Assembly (NCBI RefSeq): GCF_019083965.1
Contig: NZ_JAHRCY010000031.1
Coordinates: forward strand, 27,469 to 91,468
Length of the DNA stretch: 64,000 bases
Direction of reading: 5' to 3'
DNA from: Catellatospora tritici
Lineage (GTDB): Bacteria; Actinomycetota; Actinomycetes; Mycobacteriales; Micromonosporaceae
This document shows, one piece after another, positions 1-8,659 of this stretch (position 1 is the first letter of the stretch; every line of letters begins with the position of its first letter). The position numbers and the translations under genes are program-made. Below the pieces are notes generated by a model, which was given only the letters and a program-made list of their open reading frames with translations, was not told where the DNA came from and ran no database searches.

Positions 1-1198
1 CGACCTGCGCGCCGACCCGCAGGCGCTGCAGCGGCTGTTCGAGGCCGCCGAGAAGGCGAAGGTCGAGCTGAGCTCGGTCACCCAGACCCAGGTCAGCCTG
101 CCGTTCATCACCGCCGACGCGGCCGGGCCCAAGCACCTGACCATGACGCTGACCCGGTCGAAGTTCGAGGACCTGACCAAGGACCTGGTCCAGCGCTGCC
201 TCGGCCCGGTCGAGCAGGCGATGAGCGACGCGAAGACCACCGCCAACGACCTCGACGAGGTGATCCTGGTCGGTGGCTCCACCCGCATCCCGGCGGTGCA
301 GGCCCTGGTGCGGCGCCTGACCGGCGGCAAGGACCCGAACATGAGCGTCAACCCCGACGAGGTCGTGGCGATGGGCGCCGCGATCCAGGCCGGGGTGCTC
401 ACCGGTGAGGGCCCGGACGTGCTGCTGCTGGACGTCACGCCGCTGTCGCTGGGCCTGGAGACCCTGGGTGGCCGGATGACCAAGGTGATCGAGCGCAACA
501 CCACCATCCCGGCCCGCCGCGCCGAGACGTTCACCACCGCCGAGGACAACCAGCCCGCCGTCGACATCGCGGTGCTGCAGGGCGAACGGGAGCTGGCCGC
601 CGACAACCGGGTGCTGGGCCGCTTCCGGCTGGAGAACATCCGGCCCGCGCCGCGCGGCGTGCCGCAGATCGACGTCACCTTCGACGTCGACGCCAACGGC
701 ATCCTCAACGTCTCCGCCAAGGACAAGGAGACCAGCGCCGAGCAGACCATCACCATCTCCGACAGCGGCAACCTGGACCGCTCCGAGGTGGACCGGATGG
801 TGGCCGACGCCGACACCCACCGCGAGGAGGACGCCCGCGCGCGGCAGGCCATCGACACCCGCAACGAGCTGGAGTCGCTGACCTACCAGGTGGAGCACCG
901 GTTGCAGGAGCTGGGCGAGGCGGCACCGGAGCACGAGAAGGCGCGGGCGGAGCTGCTGGTCGGCGACGCCCGGCAGGCGATCAAGGAGAACGCGCCGCTG
1001 GACCGGCTGCGTTCGCTCATCGGCGACCTGCAGCAGGTCGCGCAGGGCCTGATGGCCCGGCCGTCCGGACCGCCGACCGGCGGCGAGCAGCCCGGCGGAC
1101 CGTCCGGCCCGAGCGCGGGTGCGGGGGCCGGGGCTGCCGGGGCGCGCACCGGACAGGGCGACGACGACGTCATCGACGCCGAGTTCTCGCCGAGCTGA
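1..1198 (+). CDS. dnaK: Chaperone DnaK (Hsp70), C-terminal part, cut by window start
   Basis: ATP-driven cytosolic chaperone that binds unfolded peptides and works with DnaJ and GrpE. The reading frame is open from base 2, so the N-terminal part of the ATPase domain is off the window; about 398 residues are visible. The end of the nucleotide-binding domain (ILVGGSTRIPAV), the interdomain linker with DVTPLSLGLET, the beta-sandwich substrate domain, the helical lid and a Gly/Pro/Ala-rich tail ending in DDDVIDAEF are all present. That tail is typical of actinobacterial DnaK. It is the first visible gene of a heat-shock operon, with grpE starting 2 bases after its stop. The promoter is outside the window. 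Only completeness is uncertain. Confidence 0.98.
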   Translation, partial: DLRADPQALQRLFEAAEKAKVELSSVTQTQVSLPFITADAAGPKHLTMTLTRSKFEDLTKDLVQRCLGPVEQAMSDAKTTANDLDEVILVGGSTRIPAVQALVRRLTGGKDPNMSVNPDEVVAMGAAIQAGVLTGEGPDVLLLDVTPLSLGLETLGGRMTKVIERNTTIPARRAETFTTAEDNQPAVDIAVLQGERELAADNRVLGRFRLENIRPAPRGVPQIDVTFDVDANGILNVSAKDKETSAEQTITISDSGNLDRSEVDRMVADADTHREEDARARQAIDTRNELESLTYQVEHRLQELGEAAPEHEKARAELLVGDARQAIKENAPLDRLRSLIGDLQQVAQGLMARPSGPPTGGEQPGGPSGPSAGAGAGAAGARTGQGDDDVIDAEFSPS

Positions 1199-1200
1199 CC

Positions 1201-1722
1201 ATGACCGAGCCGCACGCTCACCCCGCGCACCAGGCCGACGTCGAGGTGGAGGAGACTGCCGAGCCGAGCGCCCCGCAGGCACCGACGGCCGAGACCGGCA
1301 GGGTGGCCGAGCTGGAGAACCGGCTGCGCCGGGCCCTGGCCGACCAGGAGAACCTGCGCAAGCGGTACGAGCGGCAGCTGGCCACCGAGCGCGAGTCCGA
1401 GCGGGCCCGTACCGCCGCGGTGTTCCTGCCGGTCATCGACAACCTGGACCTTGCCCTGCAGCACGCCGACGCCGACCCGGCCGCCCTGGCCGACGGCGTG
1501 CGCGCGGTACGCGACCAGGCCGTGGCCACGCTCGCCACGCTCGGGTTCCCGCGCCGGGAGGAGACCGGGGTGCCGTTCGATCCGATGTGGCATGAGGCGG
1601 TCAGCGTGCTGCCCGCCGGGGACGCCGCGCCGGGCACCGTGCTGGCGGTGGTGCGGCCCGGCTACGGGGAGGCCGACCGGACGCTGCGCCCGGCGTCGGT
1701 CGTGGTCGCGGGCAACGACTGA
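1201..1722 (+). CDS. grpE: Nucleotide exchange factor GrpE
   Basis: Homodimeric exchange factor that releases ADP from DnaK. The 173-residue protein has an acidic, variable N-terminus (1-35), a long coiled-coil helix with the pattern RVAELENRLRRALADQENL (about 36-75) and a C-terminal beta domain ending in a hydrophobic strand (LRPASVVVAG), as expected for the family. The ATG lies 2 bases after the dnaK stop, and the TGA shares its last base with the dnaJ ATG, so the genes are translationally coupled. Its length is slightly short of the usual 180-220, mostly in the N-terminal tail. Confidence 0.97.
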   Translation: MTEPHAHPAHQADVEVEETAEPSAPQAPTAETGRVAELENRLRRALADQENLRKRYERQLATERESERARTAAVFLPVIDNLDLALQHADADPAALADGVRAVRDQAVATLATLGFPRREETGVPFDPMWHEAVSVLPAGDAAPGTVLAVVRPGYGEADRTLRPASVVVAGND

Positions 1723-2708
1723 TGGCCCGCGACTTCTACGAGGTGCTCGGCGTCGCCCGTGACGCCTCGGCCGACGACATCCAGCGGGCCTTTCGCACCC
1801 TGGCCCGCAAGTTCCATCCGGACGTGAACAAGTCGCCCGAGGCCGAGGAGCGTTTCAAGGAGATCAACGAGGCGTACCACGTGCTGCACGACCCGCAGCA
1901 GCGCGCCCGCTACGACCGTTTCGGCGCGGACTTCCGCAAGATCCCCGAAGGGTACGAGGACATGGCGGGCGCGGGCGGGTTCCGCCCCGGCGCCGGTCGC
2001 GGCGGCTTCCCCGGCGGGGGTTTCCCGGGCGCGGGCGGGCAGGGCGAGCCGTTCAGCTGGTCGTACGACGGCGGCGACGTCGACCTCGACGACCTGCTCG
2101 GTGGGCTGTTCGCCGGGCGCGGCGCGGGCCGGGCGCGCGGGCCGACGGGCCCGATCCCGGGTGCCGACCAGGAGGCCGAGCTGGAACTCAGCGTCGAGGA
2201 GGCGTACCGGGGCGGCAAGCGGTCCATCACCCTGTCCGGTCCGGAGGGTCCGCGCGGCTACGACGTGACCATCCCGGCCGGGGTGACCGACGGCCAGCGC
2301 ATCCGGCTGGCCGGGCAGGGCGGCCGGGCCCGGGGCAGCGCCAAGCACGGCGACCTGTACCTGGTGGTGCGGCTGCGCCCCGATCCGCGCTTCCGGGTCG
2401 AGGGCCGCGACATCCACGTGCGGCTGCCGGTGACCCCGGCCGAGGCCGTGCTGGGCGCGACCGTGCCGGTGGCCACCCCTGGCGGCGAGGCGTCGGTGCA
2501 GGTCCCGGCCGGGACGAGCAGCGGACGTCGGCTGCGGCTGCGTGGGCAGGGCATGCCGTCGCGGCGCGGCGAGCCGGGCGACCTATACGCCGAGGTCCGC
2601 GTCATGGTGCCCGACCACCTGAGCGACCGCGAGAAGGAGCTGTACGAGGAGCTGGCCCGGGTGTCGACGTTCGACCCGAGGCGTGAGCGGGAGAGGGCCG
2701 GACGATGA
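1722..2708 (+). CDS. dnaJ: DnaJ/CbpA-type J-domain co-chaperone without zinc fingers
   Basis: Stimulates DnaK ATPase and hands over substrates. The J domain occupies about residues 4-68, with the essential HPD at 32-34. A Gly/Phe-rich linker follows (about 85-130), then two beta-barrel substrate domains. There are no CxxCxGxG zinc-finger repeats, so it is a type II (CbpA-like) J protein rather than a canonical DnaJ. It overlaps the grpE stop by one base and is followed by a CbpM-like gene, which matches the known CbpA-CbpM pairing. In actinobacteria the dnaK operon often carries this form, with a zinc-finger DnaJ elsewhere; whether one exists here cannot be seen. Confidence 0.95.
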   Translation: MARDFYEVLGVARDASADDIQRAFRTLARKFHPDVNKSPEAEERFKEINEAYHVLHDPQQRARYDRFGADFRKIPEGYEDMAGAGGFRPGAGRGGFPGGGFPGAGGQGEPFSWSYDGGDVDLDDLLGGLFAGRGAGRARGPTGPIPGADQEAELELSVEEAYRGGKRSITLSGPEGPRGYDVTIPAGVTDGQRIRLAGQGGRARGSAKHGDLYLVVRLRPDPRFRVEGRDIHVRLPVTPAEAVLGATVPVATPGGEASVQVPAGTSSGRRLRLRGQGMPSRRGEPGDLYAEVRVMVPDHLSDREKELYEELARVSTFDPRRERERAGR

Positions 2709-3040
2709 GGACATACGCGATCGCCGTGCCGGTGCGGCTCGACCTGGACCGCTTCGCCCGTCAGGCCGGGCTGCACCCGGTGCTGGTGCAGCGGTTCGTG
2801 GCCCTGGGCCTGGTCGACGCCGACCGCGACACCTACGGGCGGCTGTGGTTCCGCCCGGCCGCGCTGCACCAGGTCGCGCGGGTGCAGCGGCTGCGCGCGG
2901 ACCTGTGCCTGAACTACACCGCGATCGGGCTGGTCGTCGACCTGCTCGACCGCATCGAAGACCTGCAGGCGGCGCTACGAAGGAGTGAGCACGGTGGACC
3001 TGAACCGGCTGACGCAGAAGTCCCAGGAAGCGCTGCATGA
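2705..3040 (+). CDS. MerR-like chaperone modulator (CbpM type)
   Basis: Small 111-residue protein with a MerR-like winged helix: residues around FARQAGLHPVLVQRFVALGLVDAD form the helix-turn-helix, and a leucine-rich C-terminal helix follows. In this position the known alternatives are HspR (repressor of dnaK operons, binds HAIR sites) and CbpM (inhibitor of the J protein). Weak wing residues and a C-terminus of hydrophobic helices favour CbpM-like; HspR is not excluded. It starts inside the dnaJ 3' end (4-base overlap). Its own 3' end overlaps the clpB start by about 50 bases, which is unusual and could let its translation influence clpB. Confidence 0.75.
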   Translation: MRTYAIAVPVRLDLDRFARQAGLHPVLVQRFVALGLVDADRDTYGRLWFRPAALHQVARVQRLRADLCLNYTAIGLVVDLLDRIEDLQAALRRSEHGGPEPADAEVPGSAA

Positions 3041-5639
3041 CGCACAGACGATCGCACTGCGGCTGGGTCAGACCGAGGTCGACGGCGAGCACCTGCTGCT
3101 CGCTCTGCTGGACCAGCCCGACGGCATCGTCCCCCGGCTGATCGAGCAGCTGGGCGCGAACCCGTCGGTGCTGCGCGCCGAGGTCGAGCAGGACCTGGCC
3201 AAGCGGCCCAGGGTCAGCGGGCCGGGGGCACAGCCCGGCCAGGTGTACGTCACCCAGCGCCTGTCCCGCCTGCTCGACACCGCCGAACGCGAGGCCAAGC
3301 GGCTCAAGGACGAGTACGTCTCCGTCGAGCACCTGCTGCTGGCCCTGGCCGACGAGGGTTCGGCCACGGCCGCCGGGCGGCGACTGAAGGAGAACGGCGT
3401 CACCCGCGAGGCGTTCCTCAACGCGCTGACCCAGGTGCGCGGCAACCAGCGCGTCACCTCCGCCATGCCCGAGGTGACCTACGAGGCGCTGGAGAAGTAC
3501 GGCCGCGACCTGGTCGCCGACGCTCGCAACAACAAGCTCGACCCGGTGATCGGCCGCGACGGCGAGATCCGGCGCGTGATCCAGATCCTGTCCCGCAAGA
3601 CCAAGAACAACCCGGTGCTGATCGGCGACCCCGGCGTCGGCAAGACCGCGATCGTGGAGGGCCTGGCCCAACGGATCGTGCGCGGCGACGTGCCCGAGGG
3701 GCTGCGCGACAAGACCGTGTTCGCCCTGGACATGGGCTCACTGGTGGCCGGAGCCAAGTACCGGGGCGAGTTCGAGGAGCGGCTCAAGGCCGTGCTCAAC
3801 GAGGTCCGGGCGGCCGAGGGGCGCATCCTGCTGTTCGTCGACGAGCTGCACACCGTCGTGGGCGCGGGCGGCGGCTCCGAGGGCGCCATGGACGCGGGCA
3901 ACATGCTCAAGCCCATGCTGGCCCGCGGCGAGCTGCACATGATCGGTGCGACCACGGTGGACGAGTTCCGCAAGCACATCGAGAAGGACGCGGCGCTGGC
4001 CCGGCGCTTCCAGCAGGTGCTGGTCGACGAGCCGACGGTGGAGGACACCATCTCGATCCTGCGCGGCATCCGCGAACGCCTGGAGGTGTTCCACGGCGTG
4101 CGGATCCAGGACTCCGCCCTGGTCGCGGCCGCGACGTTGAGCCACCGGTACATCACCGACCGGTTCCTGCCGGACAAGGCGATCGACCTGGTGGACGAGG
4201 CGTGCGCGCGGCTGCGTACCGAGATCGACTCGATGCCCGCCGAGCTGGACGAGGTCACCCGGCGGGTGATGCGGCTGGAGATCGAGGAGGCGGCACTGGC
4301 CAAGGAGGACGATCCGGCCAGCCTCGCCCGGCTGGACCAGCTCCGCCGGGAACTTGCCGACCTGCGCGCCGAGGCCGACGCCAAGCGCGCCCAATGGGAG
4401 AGCGAGCGGCAGGCCATCCGCCGGGTCCAGGACCTGCGCGGAGAGCTGGAGCAGGCCCGGCGCCAGGCCGAGGACGCCGAGCGGGCGTACGACCTCAACC
4501 GCGCCGCCGAGCTGCGCTACGGCCAGATCGCCGAGCTGGAGCGGCGGCTGCAGAACGAGCAGGACAAGCTCGCCGACCGGCAGGGCGGGCGCGGCCTGCT
4601 GCGCGAGGTGGTCACCGACGACGAGATCGCCGACATCGTGTCGGCGTGGACCGGCATCCCCGTCGCCCGCCTACAGGAGGGCGAGCGGCAGAAGCTGCTG
4701 CGCCTGGACGAGATCCTGCACGAACGCGTCGTCGGCCAGGACGAGGCGGTGCAGGTCGTCGCCGACGCGATCATCCGGGCCCGCTCCGGCATCAAGGACC
4801 CGCGCCGCCCGATCGGGTCGTTCATCTTCCTGGGGCCGACCGGTGTCGGCAAGACCGAGCTGGCCAAGGCCCTGGCGGCGGCGCTGTTCGACTCGGAGGA
4901 CGCGATCGTGCGCCTGGACATGAGCGAGTACCAGGAGCGGCACACCGTCAGCCGCCTGGTCGGGGCGCCACCCGGCTATGTCGGGTACGAGGAGGGCGGG
5001 CAGTTGACCGAGGCGGTGCGGCGCAAGCCGTACTCGGTGGTGCTGTTCGACGAGATCGAGAAGGCGCACCCGGACGTGTTCAACACGCTGCTGCAGGTGC
5101 TCGACGACGGCCGCATCACCGACTCGCAGGGCCGCACCGTCGACTTCCGCAACACCGTCATCATCATGACCTCGAACATCGGCGCCGAGCACCTGCTGGA
5201 AGGGACCGGCAACGAGATCAGCCAGTCCGCCCGCGACCAGGTCCAGGCCGCGCTGCGGGCGCACTTCCGGCCGGAGTTCCTGAACCGGATCGACGACATC
5301 GTGCTGTTCCACCGCCTGTCGCTGGACCAGATCGAGCTGATCGTGGACCTGCAGTTCGCCGACCTGCGCGCCCGCCTGGCCGAGCGGCGCATCGAGCTGG
5401 AGGTCACCGAACCGGCGCGCAAGCTGATCGCCGAGCGCGGCTACGACCCGGTCTACGGCGCCCGACCGCTGCGCCGCTACATCTCCCACGAGGTCGAGAC
5501 CCGCATCGGGCGCGCCATCATCGCCGGTGACCTGCGCGAAGACGCCGTGATCCGGGTCGATGCGCAGAATGGTGAGCTGGCGGTATCCTTCGAAGCCACC
5601 GCCGCCGACCGGATGGCGCACGCCGGAACGGGAGCATGA
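2985..5639 (+). CDS. clpB: ATP-dependent disaggregase ClpB
   Basis: Hexameric AAA+ chaperone that extracts polypeptides from aggregates together with DnaK. The N-terminal Clp repeat domain is about residues 1-150. The first AAA domain has Walker A GDPGVGKT at 214-221. A long middle-domain coiled coil (about 420-540) distinguishes ClpB from ClpA/ClpC. The second AAA domain has GPTGVGKT at 617-624. Coordinates assume the GTG at 2985. The GTG at 2994 has better spacing to AAGGAG (2980-2985) and is an equally plausible start, three residues shorter. The length of 884 residues is normal. It overlaps the upstream modulator and, by ATGA, the thioredoxin gene. Confidence 0.97.
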   Translation: MSTVDLNRLTQKSQEALHDAQTIALRLGQTEVDGEHLLLALLDQPDGIVPRLIEQLGANPSVLRAEVEQDLAKRPRVSGPGAQPGQVYVTQRLSRLLDTAEREAKRLKDEYVSVEHLLLALADEGSATAAGRRLKENGVTREAFLNALTQVRGNQRVTSAMPEVTYEALEKYGRDLVADARNNKLDPVIGRDGEIRRVIQILSRKTKNNPVLIGDPGVGKTAIVEGLAQRIVRGDVPEGLRDKTVFALDMGSLVAGAKYRGEFEERLKAVLNEVRAAEGRILLFVDELHTVVGAGGGSEGAMDAGNMLKPMLARGELHMIGATTVDEFRKHIEKDAALARRFQQVLVDEPTVEDTISILRGIRERLEVFHGVRIQDSALVAAATLSHRYITDRFLPDKAIDLVDEACARLRTEIDSMPAELDEVTRRVMRLEIEEAALAKEDDPASLARLDQLRRELADLRAEADAKRAQWESERQAIRRVQDLRGELEQARRQAEDAERAYDLNRAAELRYGQIAELERRLQNEQDKLADRQGGRGLLREVVTDDEIADIVSAWTGIPVARLQEGERQKLLRLDEILHERVVGQDEAVQVVADAIIRARSGIKDPRRPIGSFIFLGPTGVGKTELAKALAAALFDSEDAIVRLDMSEYQERHTVSRLVGAPPGYVGYEEGGQLTEAVRRKPYSVVLFDEIEKAHPDVFNTLLQVLDDGRITDSQGRTVDFRNTVIIMTSNIGAEHLLEGTGNEISQSARDQVQAALRAHFRPEFLNRIDDIVLFHRLSLDQIELIVDLQFADLRARLAERRIELEVTEPARKLIAERGYDPVYGARPLRRYISHEVETRIGRAIIAGDLREDAVIRVDAQNGELAVSFEATAADRMAHAGTGA

Positions 5640-6088
5640 TGGCCGACCACGCCGAGGGCATCACCACCTGCCCGCACTGCGGCACGCGCAACCGCGTGCC
5701 CGCCGCCGCCACGGGGCTGCCCCGGTGCGGCAAGTGCAAGGAGTTGCTGCCTTGGCAGGCCGACGCGACCGACGCGGACTTCGCCGAGGTGGTCGAGCAG
5801 TCGGCCCTGCCGGTGCTGGCCGACCTGTGGGCGCCGTGGTGCGGCCCGTGCCGGGTGGTGGCACCGGGCGTGGCCAAGGCCGCCGAGGTGTTCGCGGGCA
5901 AGCTGAAAGTCGTGAAGGTCAACGTGGACATCGCACAGAACGTCGCGGTCCGCTACCAGGCCCAGTCGATCCCGCTGCTGCTGCTGCTCGACAAGGGCGC
6001 GGTCCGGGCCCGCCAGGTCGGCGCCGTCCCACCGGACGCCCTCCTGCGCTGGGTCGACCAGTCCCTAGCCCTCCCACCCGCCGCCTGA
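5636..6088 (+). CDS. trxA: Thioredoxin 2-type, with N-terminal zinc ribbon
   Basis: Disulfide reductase of the cytosol. The N-terminal zinc-ribbon cysteines lie at 12, 15, 31 and 34 (CPHC...CGKC). The thioredoxin fold follows with the active site WCGPC at 68-72 and a cis-proline region (SIPLLLL). The ribbon places it with Trx2/TrxC proteins, whose zinc centre is redox sensitive. Two ATGs (5636 and 5639) overlap the clpB stop; the first forms ATGA. Being last in a chaperone operon links thiol repair with heat and oxidative stress. The C-terminus ends normally with ALPPAA. Confidence 0.95.
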   Translation: MMADHAEGITTCPHCGTRNRVPAAATGLPRCGKCKELLPWQADATDADFAEVVEQSALPVLADLWAPWCGPCRVVAPGVAKAAEVFAGKLKVVKVNVDIAQNVAVRYQAQSIPLLLLLDKGAVRARQVGAVPPDALLRWVDQSLALPPAA

Positions 6089-6254
6089 CCCACCCCTACC
6101 GCGTCGATCATGAACTTATGGACGTGTTCGACGGTGTGTCCGCACCCTGGCACCGTGATCGCCTGAGCGCGCGTGGCGGCGGGAGTTCAGCTCCATTGGT
6201 GACGGCGATGGGCTCGGCAGTCGGAGAAGCCCAGACATCGGCCACGGCTGCTGG
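6089..6254. other. Intergenic stretch, no gene seen
   Basis: The stretch between the thioredoxin stop and the degraded lipoprotein ORF has no supported coding frame. Bases 6100-6125 (around GATCATGAACTTATGG) have the look of short dispersed intergenic repeats in actinomycetes, but only one copy is visible here, so no repeat is claimed. Confidence 0.4.
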
Positions 6255-6718
6255 TCAGGTCCGTGTCGCGCGGGCTTCGGCCTCCATCTCCTCGGCCTCC
6301 GGCCAGGCTACAGCGACGTCGACACCCAGATCAGGAAAGATGTCGTCGAGGTCAGCCGAATAGTCGTCGCCCTCGCGTGGCATGCGGATGCTCGCTGCGG
6401 CCCCCAGTACTATCTTCACGGGCACAAGCGACGTGCTGAGCACCTCCCCGTCGGGGCCGACCTCGACGCAGACGGTCTTCGCGTACACCGCGGTGAGTTG
6501 ACCGACCTCGTGGCACCGACCGGTTCCGCTCCCAAAGATCGGACGCTGCACACCACCGGCAACCGCATGGGCGACGTCTTCTCACGGAAGTCGACCTCCA
6601 TCAGCTTGCGGACCATCACGTCGGCCTCAGCCGACAGCCGGTCGCCGGTCTTCAGCGGCATGGCGTCGACCTCCACTCCACAACCCACCGCCAAGGTCAA
6701 CAGCAGTGCCGCAACCAC
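6255..6718 (-). pseudogene. Hypothetical lipoprotein, split by a frameshift
   Basis: Two overlapping minus-strand frames appear to be pieces of one gene. The 5' piece (6718 downwards) starts with a signal-like MVAALLLTLAVGC, then VEVDAMPLKTGDRLSAEADV. The 3' piece (to 6255) reads CHEVGQLTAVYAKTVCVEV and ends in an acidic stretch. Joining them needs one base change somewhere around 6500-6560. The family is not recognised. It could be a secreted or lipid-anchored protein, a decayed gene or a sequencing error; the lipobox (AVGC) is not ideal. Confidence 0.35.
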
Positions 6719-6829
6719 CGCCGCAGGCGCTGGCCCGTCGCGCGGGGTAGTCGCGCCGTGGCGAGATCTCGCCAGCTGCCACTCCCCCGCCCGGCGGCCA
6801 GGAGCCGGTGGCGACGATCGTCAACCGGT

Positions 6830-7117
6830 CTACGAGTCTTTCCCACGCTTCGCGTCAGCGGCCATGCGGAGATCACGGAAGTCGAGAACGGCCCCGAGCG
6901 AGAGCCTGACCAGGCTTGCAAGATCGCCCCGTGCGAGCAGCAAGATGTCGTCCAGGACGGGCGAAGGGACTTCCAGTTCGCGGGGGCCGTAGCAGTCGTG
7001 CCACGCCAGGTCCGTCAGGTGCAGCAGATCGAGCGCTGCCTCCACGTCACGCGCCGCGAACTGTTTCTCGATCCGGGGCTTACGCTCGTCGCGGCGCTGG
7101 GCGCTACCGATCGCCAT
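6830..7117 (-). CDS. Hypothetical small protein (95 aa)
   Basis: Soluble, mostly helical 95-residue protein of unknown function. The ATG at 7117 is preferred over the much longer open frame upstream because codon use and composition turn arginine- and proline-rich before it. The sequence contains the hydrophobic segments ALDLLHLTDLAWHDCYG and PSPVLDDILLLARGDL, followed by a basic tail. Neighbours are the DinB-like gene upstream on the same strand and the broken lipoprotein downstream. No domain is recognised. Confidence 0.6.
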   Translation of the reverse strand: MAIGSAQRRDERKPRIEKQFAARDVEAALDLLHLTDLAWHDCYGPRELEVPSPVLDDILLLARGDLASLVRLSLGAVLDFRDLRMAADAKRGKDS

Positions 7118-7143
7118 GCAGCACTGTATCCCCGGCCGACGAC

Positions 7144-7902
7144 TCACGCGTCGTACGTCGCCTCGATCGCGTCGAGGTCGCGTGCGGCGAAGCGGTGGTG
7201 CTCCCACTCCTCGTGGAGGATCACGTGCAGGCAGGAGAGTGTCGTCTCCCGATATTCGGGAGCCCACGGGTTCTTCCGTGCCTCGGCCAGCACGTCCGCT
7301 GTGACGGTGGCGAGGAAGTCGCGCACCATCGCGACGTGGCCCGCCCGGATCTCGAGCACCTCGGCGTACGAGGGAGCGACCGGCGCGAAGACCGACATGT
7401 CGAGGCCGTCGGTCTCGTACTCGGCGTTCGGTTGACCGATGGGGTGGAACGGCTTTTCGATCCCCAGGATCGCTCCGCGCAGCCACGTGTCCGTAGCCAT
7501 GACCAGGTGCCGCAGCGTCTGCGCGAACGACCACTCGCCGCCCACCGACACGTCGACCGTGCCCGGCGGCATCGCCGCGACGCGTTCGAGCGTGGCCGCC
7601 CAGGTGCGCTCGAGCGCGGCCCAGGCCGCGCGCAGGCCGTCCGGATCCCCGGCGCGACGGTCGGCCCGGCCGGGAAAGCGGCGGTCGAGTTCGGCCTCGA
7701 CGAGCGGGACCACATCAACCCCGTTGACGTGCAGAGAGCTCCCGCCTTCGGCGAGCCACGGTGCGTCGATGTCCGCATCCGACACATGGACGGCGCGCAT
7801 CACCGCGCCGGACAGGTCGGCCCGGATGAACCGGGCACCACGCAGGTCCGCATCGACGAACTCCACGCCGTGCTCGTCGTCGGACCGGGCGAAGGTTGCC
7901 AT
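7144..7902 (-). CDS. DinB-like helical bundle protein with pentapeptide-repeat N-terminus
   Basis: 252-residue protein. Residues about 5-45 show pentapeptide-repeat spacing (FVDADLRGARFIRADLSGAV). Residues about 85-250 look like a DinB/YfiT four-helix bundle, with conserved histidines at FAQTLRHLVMATDTWLRG and ILHEEWEHHRFAARDL that would hold a metal. DinB/YfiT proteins act as thiol-dependent transferases or damage-inducible enzymes; the substrate is unknown here. The ATG at 7902 is chosen because GGAG lies 6 bases upstream; an upstream in-frame start (7947) lacks this. The domain assignment is from pattern, not from a search. Confidence 0.8.
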   Translation of the reverse strand: MATFARSDDEHGVEFVDADLRGARFIRADLSGAVMRAVHVSDADIDAPWLAEGGSSLHVNGVDVVPLVEAELDRRFPGRADRRAGDPDGLRAAWAALERTWAATLERVAAMPPGTVDVSVGGEWSFAQTLRHLVMATDTWLRGAILGIEKPFHPIGQPNAEYETDGLDMSVFAPVAPSYAEVLEIRAGHVAMVRDFLATVTADVLAEARKNPWAPEYRETTLSCLHVILHEEWEHHRFAARDLDAIEATYDA

Positions 7903-7968
7903 GACTTCTCCAAGTCGAGTGCTCTCAGCAGGGCTCGCGATGGGCACACCCTAGTACGGCATCAGCTG

Positions 7969-8557
7969 CTACTCCCGCTGACTCGGCTCGAGCAGGTGCC
8001 CGGCGAGGCCGGGCAGGACCGGGGGCTCGGTCCAGTCCAGGCGGGCCGGGATGTCGAGCAGGGGTACGGAGGCGATGAGCCGCCACAGGTAGAACCGCTC
8101 GATGGTCCACAGTGGCGGCGGGTCGGGTGACAGGGCGATCGTGAGCGCGACGACGGCTTGGATGCTCGACAGGAATGCCCGCGCCCGAGGTGATGAGCGC
8201 GATCAGGAGCAGACGCCGCTGACTCGGGTCGGCCAGCGAGACGATCACGTTGCGGGTGACCACAGCCAGCATGATCAAGGCCACGGTGCCGATGAAGGCG
8301 GCGACCACCCATCGCCCGACCGGGCCGAACCCGTCGGCCGCGGCGAGCAGCAGCCGGAGCAGTCCGACGAACGCGGCCGTGAGGGTGAACGCCACCAGGA
8401 TGGGCGCGATCCACGCGCGCAACGGTCTACCCGCGGTGTCGTCGATCCAGTCCTGGGCCTTGTCGCGCCGGCGGTCGTACCCGTCGAACATCGGCGTCAG
8501 GACACGGTCCAACCGATCCACACCGGCTCCTGCCTCGCGTGCGGGATGATGCTCCAC
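7969..8557 (-). pseudogene. Small multi-pass membrane protein, single-base frameshift
   Basis: Two minus-strand frames join into one convincing protein. The first (from a GTG near 8557 or 8524) contains MFDGYDRRRDKAQDW, a hydrophobic helix around WIAPILVAFTLTAAFVGLL and a second around WVVAAFIGTVALIMLAVV, then ends its sensible reading at about 8177. The second frame resumes at 8175 with FLSSIQAVVALTIAL and WTIERFYLWRLIASVPLLDI and stops at 7969. One extra base near 8176 separates them. Three or four membrane segments are predicted. The function is not recognised. It is either a real frameshift or an assembly error. Confidence 0.6.
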
Positions 8558-8659
8558 CGCAGTTCGGCGCTCGTCAACGTCGATGGTCCGAACAGGGGCG
8601 GATTTCGGGAGCCCCGCCCAGGCCGGGCCGTGGGCGGCGATGATGGCGGTGTGCCCACG

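Noticed and set aside
883..1593. Long minus-strand open frame under dnaK/grpE
   Set aside because: It is antisense to well-supported genes and has low-complexity Gly/Arg/Pro composition typical of high-GC shadow frames.
2705..3040. Calling the MerR-like gene hspR
   Set aside because: Wing and C-terminal features fit CbpM at least as well, and no HAIR operator can be seen because the promoter is off the window.
4202..5530. 442-codon plus-strand frame inside clpB
   Set aside because: It is in another frame of clpB and is Arg/Ala/Gly-rich with no motif; ClpB motifs are intact in the main frame.
6100..6130. Dispersed repeat after the thioredoxin gene
   Set aside because: Only one copy is in the window; repeat status cannot be shown here.
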